Shown one piece after another: positions 14,513-22,527 of a stretch of 32,971 bases of DNA (position 1 is its first letter; the number at the start of each line of letters is the position of its first letter). Both the position numbers and the translations under genes were made by a program. The notes below the pieces were generated by a model. That model was not told where the DNA came from. It worked only from the letters and a program-made list of their open reading frames with translations, and made no database searches. Source of the stretch: Oscillospiraceae bacterium (GTDB lineage: Bacteria; Bacillota; Clostridia; UMGS1840; HGM11507); assembly GCA_015068665.1 (NCBI GenBank), contig SVKB01000024.1:1-32971 (forward strand), read 5' to 3'.

Positions 14513-16990
14513 ATGCAGCAATTTAACATAACGGGAATGAGCTGTGCGGCGTGCAGTGCCCGGGTGGAAAAGGCGGTGTCCTCCCTTCCGGGGGTGACCT
14601 CCTGCTCGGTAAGTCTTCTTACCAATTCCATGGCGGTTGAAGGCACAGCCGGCAGCGAAGCTATTATAAATGCAGTAAAAAATGCAGGCTACGGTGCTTC
14701 ATTAAAGGGTGAGGAGGTCTCTGCCGAGGCAGAAGCTGAGCTTCTTTCAGATAAGGAAACACCGAAGCTTTTAAAAAGACTTTTATATTCAATCGGCTTT
14801 ATGGCTTTACTTATGTACTTGTCCATGGGGCATACCATGTGGGGCTTTCCGTTACCGGGTTTTTTAGAGAAAAGCCCTGTTCTGATAGCTTTCTTACAGA
14901 TGATTTTAGCTCTTGCGGTAATGCTTATAAATAATAAGTTTTTCATAAACGGATTTAAGGGTGTACTTAACCGCTCACCGAATATGGATACTCTGGTTGC
15001 TTTAGGCTCGGGTGCGGCGTTTGTATACAGTATTGGTGCATTTTTTGCCATGCTTTTTGCCGAGGATAAGACTCATTACCTACACGAGCTTTATTTTGAG
15101 TCGGCGGCAATGATTTTAACCCTTATAACAGTGGGGAAAATGCTTGAAGCCCGTTCAAAGGGAAAAACCACCAATGCACTTAAAGGTCTTATGAGGCTTT
15201 CACCGAAAACTGCCCGTATTCTGGTTGACGGAAGGGAAGAAACCGTAAGCTGTGATAAGGTTAATCTTAAGGATGTATTTATCGTTCGTCCCGGTGAGGC
15301 AATTCCCGTTGACGGTGTGGTTATAAAGGGAGAAAGTCCTGTTAATGAAGCCGCGCTTACAGGAGAGAGTATTCCTGTTGATAAGGAAGCGGGAAGCTAC
15401 GTTTTTGCGGGCACTCTGAATCTTTCCGGATATCTGGAATGTGAGGCAACAAAGGTAGGCTCGGATACCACCCTGTCTCAGATAATAAAAATGGTAAGGG
15501 ATGCTGCCGCTACCAAAGCACCTATAGCAAAAATAGCCGATAAGGTATCGGGAGTCTTTGTTCCAACCGTTATATTGCTTGCTTTTATAACCATAGCGGT
15601 ATGGCTTCTTACAGGCTCCGAATTCGGATTTGCACTTGCGAGAGGAATTTCCGTGCTGGTAATAAGCTGTCCCTGTGCATTGGGACTTGCAACCCCTGTT
15701 GCCATTATGGTGGGAAGCGGTGTGGGAGCCAAAAACGGAATTCTTTTTAAAACTGCCACCGCTTTGGAAACGGCGGGCAAGATAACAACTGTTATTCTTG
15801 ACAAAACAGGAACAATCACCAAGGGCGAGCCTGAGGTTACCGACCTTATTCCCTTAAACGGCTTTGATGAAAACCGTCTTTTAACCTTCGCCTATTCCCT
15901 GGAGGTAAAAAGCGAGCATCCTTTGGCAAAGGCAATTGTAAAAAAAGCTAAAGAGCTTAAGCTTTCCTTTTTTGAAACATCGAGCTTCAAGATTTTACCC
16001 GGTAACGGTCTTACAGGACTATGGGAGGGTAAAAGTCTTCTTGGCGGAAATCTTTCATTCATTTCGAAAAATGCGTCGGTTACCGATGAGGTAATAAAAA
16101 AAGCCGATGCTCTTTCCTCGGAGGGGAAAACGCCCCTGTTTTTCGCTTTTGACGGAGCAATAATCGGAATAATAGCAGTTTCCGATGTAATTAAGGAGGA
16201 TAGCTTCCGTGCTGTAGCTCAGCTTAAAAATATGGGTATCCGCGTGGTAATGCTTACGGGGGATAATAAGAAAACCGCCGAAGCAATCGGACAGAAGTCA
16301 GGCATTTCCCAAGTTATTTCCGAGGTACTTCCCATAGATAAGGAACGGGTGGTAAAGGATTGCTCGAAAAAGGGAATAACCGCTATGGTGGGAGACGGTA
16401 TCAACGATGCTCCTGCTCTTACAAGAGCTGATGTGGGTATCGCAATCGGTGCAGGTACCGATGTGGCTATTGATTCGGCGGATGTAGTGCTTATGAACAG
16501 CTCTCTTTCTGATATTCCCGCCCTTATAAGATTAAGCCGTGCCACCATTAAGAATATAAAGGAAAATCTTTTCTGGGCATTTATATATAATATTTTTGGT
16601 ATACCCCTTGCGGCAGGCTGCTTTATAGCCCCCTTCGGCTGGCAGTTAAATCCCATGTTCGGAGCTTTGGCAATGAGCTTTTCAAGCTTTTTTGTGGTTA
16701 CCAATGCCTTAAGACTTAACTTTATAAATATAAAAGATTCAAAGCATGATAAAAAAATTAAAACAAAGGAGATTAAAAAAATGGAAAAGACAATTAAAAT
16801 TGAAGGTATGATGTGCCCTCACTGTGAAGCAAGAGTTAAACAGCTTTTAGAGGGAGTTGAGGGAGTTTTATCCGCCGATGTAAGCCACAGCGAGGGAAAA
16901 GCGGTTGTAACCTTATCAGCTGCGGTTTCCGCTGAAGTATTTACAAAGCTTATAACCGATAACGGATATAAGGTAACTGAAATTATATAA
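14513..16990 (+). CDS. copA: Copper-exporting P1B-type ATPase with fused C-terminal CopZ-like domain
   Basis: 825 residues; pumps Cu(I) across the membrane at the cost of ATP. N-terminal HMA domain GMSCAAC (C11, C14); transmembrane helices; the transport-site CPC (386-388) in SCPCALGLATP; phosphorylation site DKTGT (D430); HP of KSEHPLAKA; hinge GDGINDAPAL; and the paired last membrane helices. Residues 757-825 are a complete second HMA domain (GMMCPHC, C768 and C771), normally a separate CopZ chaperone. The joint (KIKTKEIKKMEK) looks like a former intergenic spacer translated through. Weak but acceptable AAAGGAAA site. Flanked by inverted MITEs. Confidence 0.97.
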   Translation: MQQFNITGMSCAACSARVEKAVSSLPGVTSCSVSLLTNSMAVEGTAGSEAIINAVKNAGYGASLKGEEVSAEAEAELLSDKETPKLLKRLLYSIGFMALLMYLSMGHTMWGFPLPGFLEKSPVLIAFLQMILALAVMLINNKFFINGFKGVLNRSPNMDTLVALGSGAAFVYSIGAFFAMLFAEDKTHYLHELYFESAAMILTLITVGKMLEARSKGKTTNALKGLMRLSPKTARILVDGREETVSCDKVNLKDVFIVRPGEAIPVDGVVIKGESPVNEAALTGESIPVDKEAGSYVFAGTLNLSGYLECEATKVGSDTTLSQIIKMVRDAAATKAPIAKIADKVSGVFVPTVILLAFITIAVWLLTGSEFGFALARGISVLVISCPCALGLATPVAIMVGSGVGAKNGILFKTATALETAGKITTVILDKTGTITKGEPEVTDLIPLNGFDENRLLTFAYSLEVKSEHPLAKAIVKKAKELKLSFFETSSFKILPGNGLTGLWEGKSLLGGNLSFISKNASVTDEVIKKADALSSEGKTPLFFAFDGAIIGIIAVSDVIKEDSFRAVAQLKNMGIRVVMLTGDNKKTAEAIGQKSGISQVISEVLPIDKERVVKDCSKKGITAMVGDGINDAPALTRADVGIAIGAGTDVAIDSADVVLMNSSLSDIPALIRLSRATIKNIKENLFWAFIYNIFGIPLAAGCFIAPFGWQLNPMFGALAMSFSSFFVVTNALRLNFINIKDSKHDKKIKTKEIKKMEKTIKIEGMMCPHCEARVKQLLEGVEGVLSADVSHSEGKAVVTLSAAVSAEVFTKLITDNGYKVTEII
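16781..16990 (+). CDS. Possible internally initiated CopZ-like copper chaperone
   Basis: Within the copA frame, AAAGGAG (16765-16771) lies nine bases before ATG 16781, an arrangement as good as that of any gene start here. Initiation there would release a free 69-residue HMA protein, MEKTIKIEGMMCPHCEARV onward, the size of CopZ. So one gene could yield both the fused ATPase and a soluble chaperone. Alternatively the site is a relic of the ancestral separate copZ gene. Confidence 0.5.
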   Translation: MEKTIKIEGMMCPHCEARVKQLLEGVEGVLSADVSHSEGKAVVTLSAAVSAEVFTKLITDNGYKVTEII

Positions 16991-17067
16991 AGAAATGGGA
17001 ATGTAAAAAAACTCCAGACCACCAAAAACAAGATGTATCAACGATTTTGATAGAGAAACTTATCAAA

Positions 17068-17097
17068 TTAGCCGTCGGAGAGTTATCCGACGGCTAA
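17068..17097. repeat. Short palindrome with MITE-end sequence, right of copA
   Basis: Perfect 12-base arms TTAGCCGTCGGA and TCCGACGGCTAA around a six-base centre. It may also act as a transcriptional stop after copA, although only a weak T-run follows. Confidence 0.88.
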
Positions 17098-17160
17098 CCA
17101 TTAAAAGGTAAAGATTTTAGAAAAATCTTTAAAATTTAAGTTTTTGGTTATGAATAAACT

Positions 17161-17437
17161 TAGCCGTCAGAGAGCTATCCGAACTCGCCTCAAACCCTTA
17201 AAAATAGGCTTTTTCTTTGTTGTCGGTTTCGATATACCTCGTATTATCAAAACCTTCCGCCTTGAAAAATCTCAATTTTAAAGGGTTATAGGTTCTATAA
17301 GAATTTTCAAATTAGGAAATTTTTAGATAGAATGAGGCAAAAACGCAGGTAATATTCGGATATTACCGAGGATTTTAACGATATTATATCAAAAATTTAC
17401 AATTTAAAAACGAGTTCAGATAACTTTCCGACGGCTA
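17161..17437. mobile_element. MITE-like element, right copy (277 bp, inverted)
   Basis: Same 277 bases and same TA-bounded ends as 14039-14315, in the opposite orientation, about 98% identical by eye. With the left copy it brackets copA as a 3.4-kb unit. The following bases to 17570 hold a small hairpin (CCAAAATC-N3-GATTTTGG, 17471-17489) and nothing else I can support. Confidence 0.88.
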
Positions 17438-17570
17438 CCACTCGACGTATCTAATACGCCTTTGGGTGACCCAAAATCAAAGATTTTGGCTAAGTTTATC
17501 CATTCTGAAGATTTTTTCCTATCCCCTCTGAATTGTTTTGGGGACTGTAAATTTATTTACTTTCCCTTTT

Positions 17571-18425
17571 TTAATTATTTATATTTTCGTACTGTGCAAT
17601 CTTTCTGTATTCTGAGGCTGAATAGCCTCTTCTTTTTTTGAAAATCCGATTGAAATAGGTAAGAGAAGAAAAACCGCATTCATAAGCTATTTCTGACAGG
17701 GTTTTATCCAAGCTTAACATTTTCGTTGCCTTGTGAATACGTACATAATTTATGTATTCCGTCAGGGTGCTACCCGTGATTTCCTTAAATATTCTGCAAA
17801 GATAAGTGGCGTTAAGGTGCATAAGTGCACCAAGAGCGTCAACCGTAATATGCTGTGAATAGTTTTTATCTACATATTCAAATAAGGGATTGAATCTTTG
17901 GATTTCCTCCTGCTTAAAAATTTCTTTGCTGTCGGGAATAAGCTTGTTTCTCTGGATAAAGGCTGTAATAAGATGCAGATATCCGTTTATAAAGCTTTTG
18001 TATGAATTGCGCTTTGACTTGTTTTCCTTAAGAATGCTCTCCATAAAATCAATTAAGGAGGCAGTATCGGGATTATCGGCGGTAAAAATACTGTGGGTTA
18101 CCTTGTGCTTTTTAATAAATCCGGAAATATATCTTAAAGCATAAGCCGAATCGACAGGGTTTTTAAACTGAAGTATAATATTAACCGTATTATTTTCCGC
18201 ACATTCGGTGCGATGAATAATGTTACTGTTTATAAAGATAACACTTCCCGTCCTGACATCGTATTCCTCCTGATTAATAAAAAATCTTACACATCCTTTT
18301 TTCACGTAAATAAGCTCAAATTCACTGTGATAATGTAAATTTGACAGTTTATAACGTCTTACATATTCATGCTCTTTGATTAAATAGAAATCAGAATCGG
18401 AAGTAAGGGGCCTTTCGTTATACAT
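17571..18425 (-). CDS. AraC-family transcriptional regulator with cupin-type sensor
   Basis: 284 residues. The N-terminal cupin-like sensing domain contains LHYHSEFELIYVKKG and IFINSNIIHRTE (typical sugar-responsive AraC pattern). The C-terminal double HTH (about 185-280) contains the diagnostic second-helix segment LSEIAYECGFSSLTYFNRIF followed by GYSASEYRK. The start at 18425 (MYNERPL) is chosen for the AAGGTGA site upstream; the longer frame has none. It is divergent from the gene at 18636 and probably activates it in response to a carbohydrate. Confidence 0.93.
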   Translation of the reverse strand: MYNERPLTSDSDFYLIKEHEYVRRYKLSNLHYHSEFELIYVKKGCVRFFINQEEYDVRTGSVIFINSNIIHRTECAENNTVNIILQFKNPVDSAYALRYISGFIKKHKVTHSIFTADNPDTASLIDFMESILKENKSKRNSYKSFINGYLHLITAFIQRNKLIPDSKEIFKQEEIQRFNPLFEYVDKNYSQHITVDALGALMHLNATYLCRIFKEITGSTLTEYINYVRIHKATKMLSLDKTLSEIAYECGFSSLTYFNRIFKKRRGYSASEYRKIAQYENINN

Positions 18426-18454
18426 AAAAATCACCTTAAAGTATATTAAAATTG

Positions 18455-18502
18455 ACAACGATGAAAAAGCCTGATTTAAAAGCTTTTGGCGGAGTTCGGC
18501 TA
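18455..18502. repeat. Degenerate remnant of the MITE end
   Basis: The stretch around GACAACGATGAAAAAGCCT followed by GGCGGAGTTCGGCTA matches the last 50 or so bases of the 277-bp element with several substitutions, but lacks the palindromic tip. It lies in the AraC/18636 divergent promoter region, so an older insertion may have supplied regulatory sequence. Confidence 0.55.
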
Positions 18503-18635
18503 CTAACGCATCTGCTTAATGTAAAAATAGTACGAACTTTCGCAAAAATAATTGTAGACTAAGGTAAAAATAATCTCTAAAATAAGTATAGCATATATAA
18601 GTATATAATGCAATTATTTTAAAGGAGGAAGGATA

Positions 18636-20348
18636 ATGATATTCAACCTGATTCACAGACCGTGCGGGCATTACGAGTCATACGATTTTCAGAGAAAATG
18701 TGCCCATGAGCTTAACTTTAAGACCACTATTTTAATTCCTTCGAGACAGTTTGATAACGAAAGGGTTATGGAAAGCGTTAAAGAGGATAACCGTAATTTT
18801 AATGATGAAATAGGAATATGGCTTGACCCTTTAAGTGATATGCCCGATACTCAGGTATGGCTGTTAAGCCGTGAGGATAAAGTAAAAACGGTTAAATATT
18901 CCGTTGATGCTTTTATAAAGCATTTCGGATATCCGCCAAAATGTGTGGGGAATTATGTAATGGATTCCCAGCTTATAGAAATTTTAAAGGATTACTGTCC
19001 ACAGGTTACAACGGTTGTGGCAGGCTGCTTTGAAGAAGGCGTAAAGGTTTTTCACGGGTGTAATAATTCCTGGTATCTTTTCTCCGAGGGAATGAGCTGG
19101 AACCCCTGGTATCCTTCAAAAACGCAATCTGTCCGTCCGGCTGAAAGCAGTGAGGACTGGGCGGGGGTTGTGGCAGTTCCGCACCTTAGCCGTGATTTAG
19201 TTCTGGGCTATGAAGGGAGAAATGACTTTTTTGCAAGTCATCCTGCCAATATTCAGAGAGGTCTTGCCAATGACGGTGTAATACATAATTACGATTATAA
19301 TCTGGTTGATCAGTACAGAATGCAGGAGGACTATAACAACGGATTTTCCTATTATCAGATTCATGTAAGTCCGGGATGGTTTTTCGGAAATCCGAATATA
19401 CTTGACAGCAGTGAAACCACCTGCAGATTATATAGAGAAACCCTTGAATATCTTGCCTCATTAAAAGAGGAAGGAAAGCTTATCGATATGCATCTTTCCG
19501 AATTTGGTGAATACTATAAGAAGAATGTTCCTTTAGGAACCACCGATGTAGGTGTGGGAAAGGATATACTTTTTGGCTCGGGCAAGCATTATATGTGGGT
19601 ATTGAACAGCTCCTACCGTGCTCTTGTTGATACCTTCCAGGGAGGCTCTGTCGGTGATTTAAGACCTTATATCGGCAAATATGAAGCTTTTACCGGTGTA
19701 GATTCCGATAAGCCCCTTATGAATTCCTACCCCTATCTTGTGCAGTCTCAGTACCGAAGCGGTCTTAAGCATCATCACGAGGACGGTGCACGAACGACTC
19801 TTTTTGTTACCTTAAACGGGGAAACTCTGGATATGTGTAATTATCCGTCTAAGATTGACAAAGTCCAAAGAACGGGTAACGATGTAAGACTTGAATTAAA
19901 GCCGGTTACAATGAAATTTAAGGACGGCTCCGTATTTGAAATTCAAACCGTATACGATTTTTATGCAAACGGAGAAATCGGCTTAACCAGAAGACTTTTG
20001 TCAGGAGACTTCAGTAAGGCGGAGCTTTGCGAATATATAAAAGCCTGCTACGGTTTTACCGAATATCCTGAAAATATGAAGGGAATAAGCCTTTTACTTA
20101 ACGGAGAAAAGGTGGCTGATTACGGATACAATGCAAAGATCTACAGTAAGGCTTCGGTGGGCAGTGTGGCAGCAGTAATTCCTGCCGTAAATACATTACT
20201 TGAGCTAAAGCCCTGCGGTGAGGCTACAGGAAGTGTTTGTGACGGACACCATTTTTCACCCTTCTTTACCCTTAAGTTAAAGTATACCCCTGATAAAAAT
20301 ACAAAGGAGATTAAATCATGGCTGAATATAAAAAAACAGAAGGCGTAA
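18636..20348 (+). CDS. Putative carbohydrate-active enzyme, barrel plus beta-domain (DUF3863/3864-like?)
   Basis: 570 residues, no signal peptide. The first 300 or so look like a deacetylase/GH57-like barrel: an N-terminal HRPCGHYES with an early histidine pair, EIGIWLDPL, YVMDSQLIEIL and later IDMHLSEFGEYY. The rest is beta-rich (LKHHHEDGARTTLFVTLNG, then VYDFYANGEIGLTRR), as in sugar-binding or mutarotase-like tails. I tentatively relate it to DUF3863/DUF3864 proteins from memory. It has an AAAGGAGGAAGG site. AraC control and neighbours suggest a role in sugar use; the reaction is unknown. Confidence 0.7.
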   Translation: MIFNLIHRPCGHYESYDFQRKCAHELNFKTTILIPSRQFDNERVMESVKEDNRNFNDEIGIWLDPLSDMPDTQVWLLSREDKVKTVKYSVDAFIKHFGYPPKCVGNYVMDSQLIEILKDYCPQVTTVVAGCFEEGVKVFHGCNNSWYLFSEGMSWNPWYPSKTQSVRPAESSEDWAGVVAVPHLSRDLVLGYEGRNDFFASHPANIQRGLANDGVIHNYDYNLVDQYRMQEDYNNGFSYYQIHVSPGWFFGNPNILDSSETTCRLYRETLEYLASLKEEGKLIDMHLSEFGEYYKKNVPLGTTDVGVGKDILFGSGKHYMWVLNSSYRALVDTFQGGSVGDLRPYIGKYEAFTGVDSDKPLMNSYPYLVQSQYRSGLKHHHEDGARTTLFVTLNGETLDMCNYPSKIDKVQRTGNDVRLELKPVTMKFKDGSVFEIQTVYDFYANGEIGLTRRLLSGDFSKAELCEYIKACYGFTEYPENMKGISLLLNGEKVADYGYNAKIYSKASVGSVAAVIPAVNTLLELKPCGEATGSVCDGHHFSPFFTLKLKYTPDKNTKEIKSWLNIKKQKA

Positions 20349-20542
20349 TATACCGATGCCCTCTATGTCTTTTCACTCTTAATGATGTACCTGTAAGCGA
20401 ATATGAAGACGGAATTTTCAGATGTGTTAAATGCGGATATAACGGAAGCTTTGAGGATATGGCAGTTCATTACAATAACTTTCGTTCCCGTTACAAACTG
20501 ATGGAAAAGAGACTGACACTTGAAGAGCAGAGAAAGCTCTGA
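20318..20542 (+). CDS. Zinc-ribbon protein
   Basis: 74 residues with one four-cysteine zinc ribbon: YRCPLCLFTL and FRCVKCGYNGSFEDM. It begins inside the previous gene (31-base overlap) with AAAGGAG eight bases before the ATG, so it is coupled to that enzyme and may be its small partner or an RNA/protein-binding adaptor. Terminator 20 bases after the stop. Confidence 0.75.
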   Translation: MAEYKKTEGVIYRCPLCLFTLNDVPVSEYEDGIFRCVKCGYNGSFEDMAVHYNNFRSRYKLMEKRLTLEEQRKL

Positions 20543-20560
20543 AAAAAGTGTAATTAGCTA

Positions 20561-20595
20561 TGCCGAGTGCTCCTAAGGACACTCGGCAGTTTTAT
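20561..20595 (+). terminator. Terminator after the zinc-ribbon gene
   Basis: Nine-base arms TGCCGAGTG (20561-20569) and CACTCGGCA (20580-20588) followed by GTTTTATT. Confidence 0.85.
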
Positions 20596-20679
20596 TCGCC
20601 TTTGGGCGAGTGGTATTTGCTTTGCAAGTGATATTGCTACGCAGTGGTGTTGCCTTCGGCAGTTTATTGGCGAATAAAA
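20590..20679. repeat. Modular hairpin repeat (GTGATATT type)
   Basis: An 11-base inverted repeat TTTTATTCGCC (20590-20600) and GGCGAATAAAA (20669-20679) encloses a string of mini-hairpins (GCCTTTGGGC, TGCTTTGCA, GCTACGC, GCCTTCGGC), each separated by a variant of AGTGATATT. Same design as 32591-32747. Confidence 0.75.
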
Positions 20680-20779
20680 TACTACTAAAACCAAAGGTTT
20701 TAATAACACTTTTGACTTATCAAAAATATCACTCTGTACGAAGTACAGAAATTAAGTAATGGGAAAACATAAAAAAAAC

Positions 20780-20808
20780 TTGACAATAAAAAAAATATGT
20801 GATAAAAT
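20780..20808 (+). promoter_or_regulatory. Promoter of T-box unit 1
   Basis: Consensus TTGACA (20780-20785), 17-base spacer, TAAAAT (20803-20808). Confidence 0.85.
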
Positions 20809-20814
20809 ACTACC

Positions 20815-21098
20815 ATTAAAAAACGCTGTGAAGCGGAATAGTAGGTAAAAAAATTCGCCTTGAGAGAGATGCCGGTTGCTGCGAGGCATTGGGAATTCTT
20901 ACTGAACTCACCGCAGAGCGGCTGCCGTGAAATTTTAAAGTAATGGCAGACGGGAACTCCCGTAACAGAGTTAAGATGTGCAGGCATCAAAGGTGCATCC
21001 GTATTATCGGATGAAGAAGAGTGGTACCGCGGAAGTGTGCGTATTTTGTGCGTTTTCGTCTCTTTATGTAAAACAAAGAGACGGGAGCGTTTTTTTGT
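20815..21098 (+). promoter_or_regulatory. T-box leader 1, specifier read as CUC (Leu)
   Basis: Hallmarks: the stem I distal motif GAGAGATGCCGGTTGCTGCG, the T-box AGTGGTACCGCGG (about 21020-21032), and a terminator with arms CGTCTCTTT (21057-21065) and AAAGAGACG (21075-21083) followed by a T-run. My fold of stem I pairs CGCT (20824) with AGCG (20917), GCGG (20833) with CCGC (20911), and GTAA with TTAC. This leaves AGTA on the 5' side and TGAACTCA on the 3' side of the specifier loop, so the triplet is CTC at 20907-20909. TGGT in the T-box fits a tRNA discriminator A, as in tRNA-Leu. Confidence 0.93.
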
Positions 21099-21137
21099 TA
21101 ATAAAGAAAGAAATTTTTATAAAAGGAGATTTTAAAA

Positions 21138-22526
21138 ATGAAAAAAATTATTGTTTCGGACATTACACTTAAAAACATGGCGACAGAGCGTGAGGCTGCA
21201 CTCCTTTTCCGTGAAAAGACTTCTGTAGCGGCTTGTGCGGACAGTATCGGCGCCGACATCATCGAGCTTGCTCCGGTAAAGAATCTCCGTGAGGATATGA
21301 TAATATATAAAACAATTGCATCAAAAATAAAAAATGCTGCTCTTGCTATTCCGGCAGGCTTTGATAAGGAGTCTGTAAAGGCTGCTTACGAATGTATAAA
21401 GGATGCAAAAAGCCCGAAGTTAATCATTGAGCTTCCCGTTTCTACCGTTCAGATGGAATACACCTATCATTTAAAGGCTGAAAAAATGCTTATAAAAATC
21501 GGTGAGCTTGTAGCTTTTGCCAGAGAGCTTTGCGATAATGTTGAATTATCCTGTCTTGATGCAACCCGTGCAGATAAAGAATTCCTTATATCGGCAGTAA
21601 AGGAAGCTGAAGATAAGGGAGCAACCTCCGTGACTGTATGCGATGATGCAGGAATAAGTCTTCCAGCTGAAATTGGTGAGCTTACTAAGATTGTGAAGAA
21701 TTCGGTAAGTATTCCGGTTTTCGTAAAGACCTCCGACCGTATCGGAATGGGCGTTGCTTCAGTTGTGAGCGCAATTGAAAAGGGCGCAGACGGTGTTAAA
21801 TGCGCTATGGCAGGCAAGGATGTTCTTCTTACAGGTGAATTATCAGATGCCCTTAAGGCGTGCGGAGCTAAAATAAATGCTGAGTGTTCTCTTAATAATA
21901 CAAAAATCCATGCAAGCATTGAGGATTTACTTTCAAATATAAAACACGAGGAATATGAAACCGACTCGGATGTAAGCGAAAAGAAGGGAATTTTACTTGA
22001 TTCGGATTCAACCATTTCCCAGGTTGCGCGTGCTGCTGCAGTTTTAGGCTATGACCTTGACGATAAGGACCTTGGCAATGTTCATAAGGCTCTTATGGTA
22101 ATTTGTGAAAAGAAGGATGCCGTTGGTGCAAAAGAGCTTGAGGCTTTGATTGCAAGCTCTGCTATGCAGGCTCCGTCAACCTATCACCTTGAAAATTACA
22201 CAACCACCAGCAGTAATCTTACAGGCTCGGTATCTCAGGTAACCCTTACCTCAAACGGTGAAACCCTTATGGGAGTAAGTATGGGAGACGGTCCGATTGA
22301 CTCTGCATTCCGTGCCATTGAGCAGTGTATCGGTCACCATTATGAGCTTGACGATTTCCAGGTTCAGTCGGTAACCGAGGGTAAAGAGGCATTAGGCTCC
22401 GCTTTGGTAAGATTAAGAAACAACGGAAAGCTTTATTCGGGTAACGGTATCTCTGCAGACATTGTTGCCGCAAGCATAAGAGCTTATATAAACGCACTTA
22501 ACAAGATAGTTTACGAGGAGGCATAA
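21138..22526 (+). CDS. LeuA/isopropylmalate-synthase-like protein, catalytic site lost, regulatory domain kept
   Basis: 462 residues. Residues 1 to about 260 follow the HMGL-like barrel of 2-isopropylmalate/citramalate synthases. Where the family has DTTLRDGEQ this protein has DITLKNMAT, and where it has HCHNDLGMG it has KTSDRIGMG, so the catalytic Arg, the metal-binding Asp and both metal-binding His are gone. The C-terminal LeuA allosteric domain is well kept (GVSMGDGPIDSAFRAIEQ, then DADIV-like ISADIVAASIRAYINALN). It is probably not a synthase but a leucine- or ligand-binding regulatory protein. The next gene starts one base after its stop. Confidence 0.85.
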   Translation: MKKIIVSDITLKNMATEREAALLFREKTSVAACADSIGADIIELAPVKNLREDMIIYKTIASKIKNAALAIPAGFDKESVKAAYECIKDAKSPKLIIELPVSTVQMEYTYHLKAEKMLIKIGELVAFARELCDNVELSCLDATRADKEFLISAVKEAEDKGATSVTVCDDAGISLPAEIGELTKIVKNSVSIPVFVKTSDRIGMGVASVVSAIEKGADGVKCAMAGKDVLLTGELSDALKACGAKINAECSLNNTKIHASIEDLLSNIKHEEYETDSDVSEKKGILLDSDSTISQVARAAAVLGYDLDDKDLGNVHKALMVICEKKDAVGAKELEALIASSAMQAPSTYHLENYTTTSSNLTGSVSQVTLTSNGETLMGVSMGDGPIDSAFRAIEQCIGHHYELDDFQVQSVTEGKEALGSALVRLRNNGKLYSGNGISADIVAASIRAYINALNKIVYEEA

Positions 22527-22527
22527 A

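Noticed and set aside
20815..21098. Leader region as a tRNA or a small protein gene (frame 20978-21172)
   Set aside because: The conserved T-box TGGTACCGCGG, the distal loop motif and the terminator explain it; the frame crosses the terminator.
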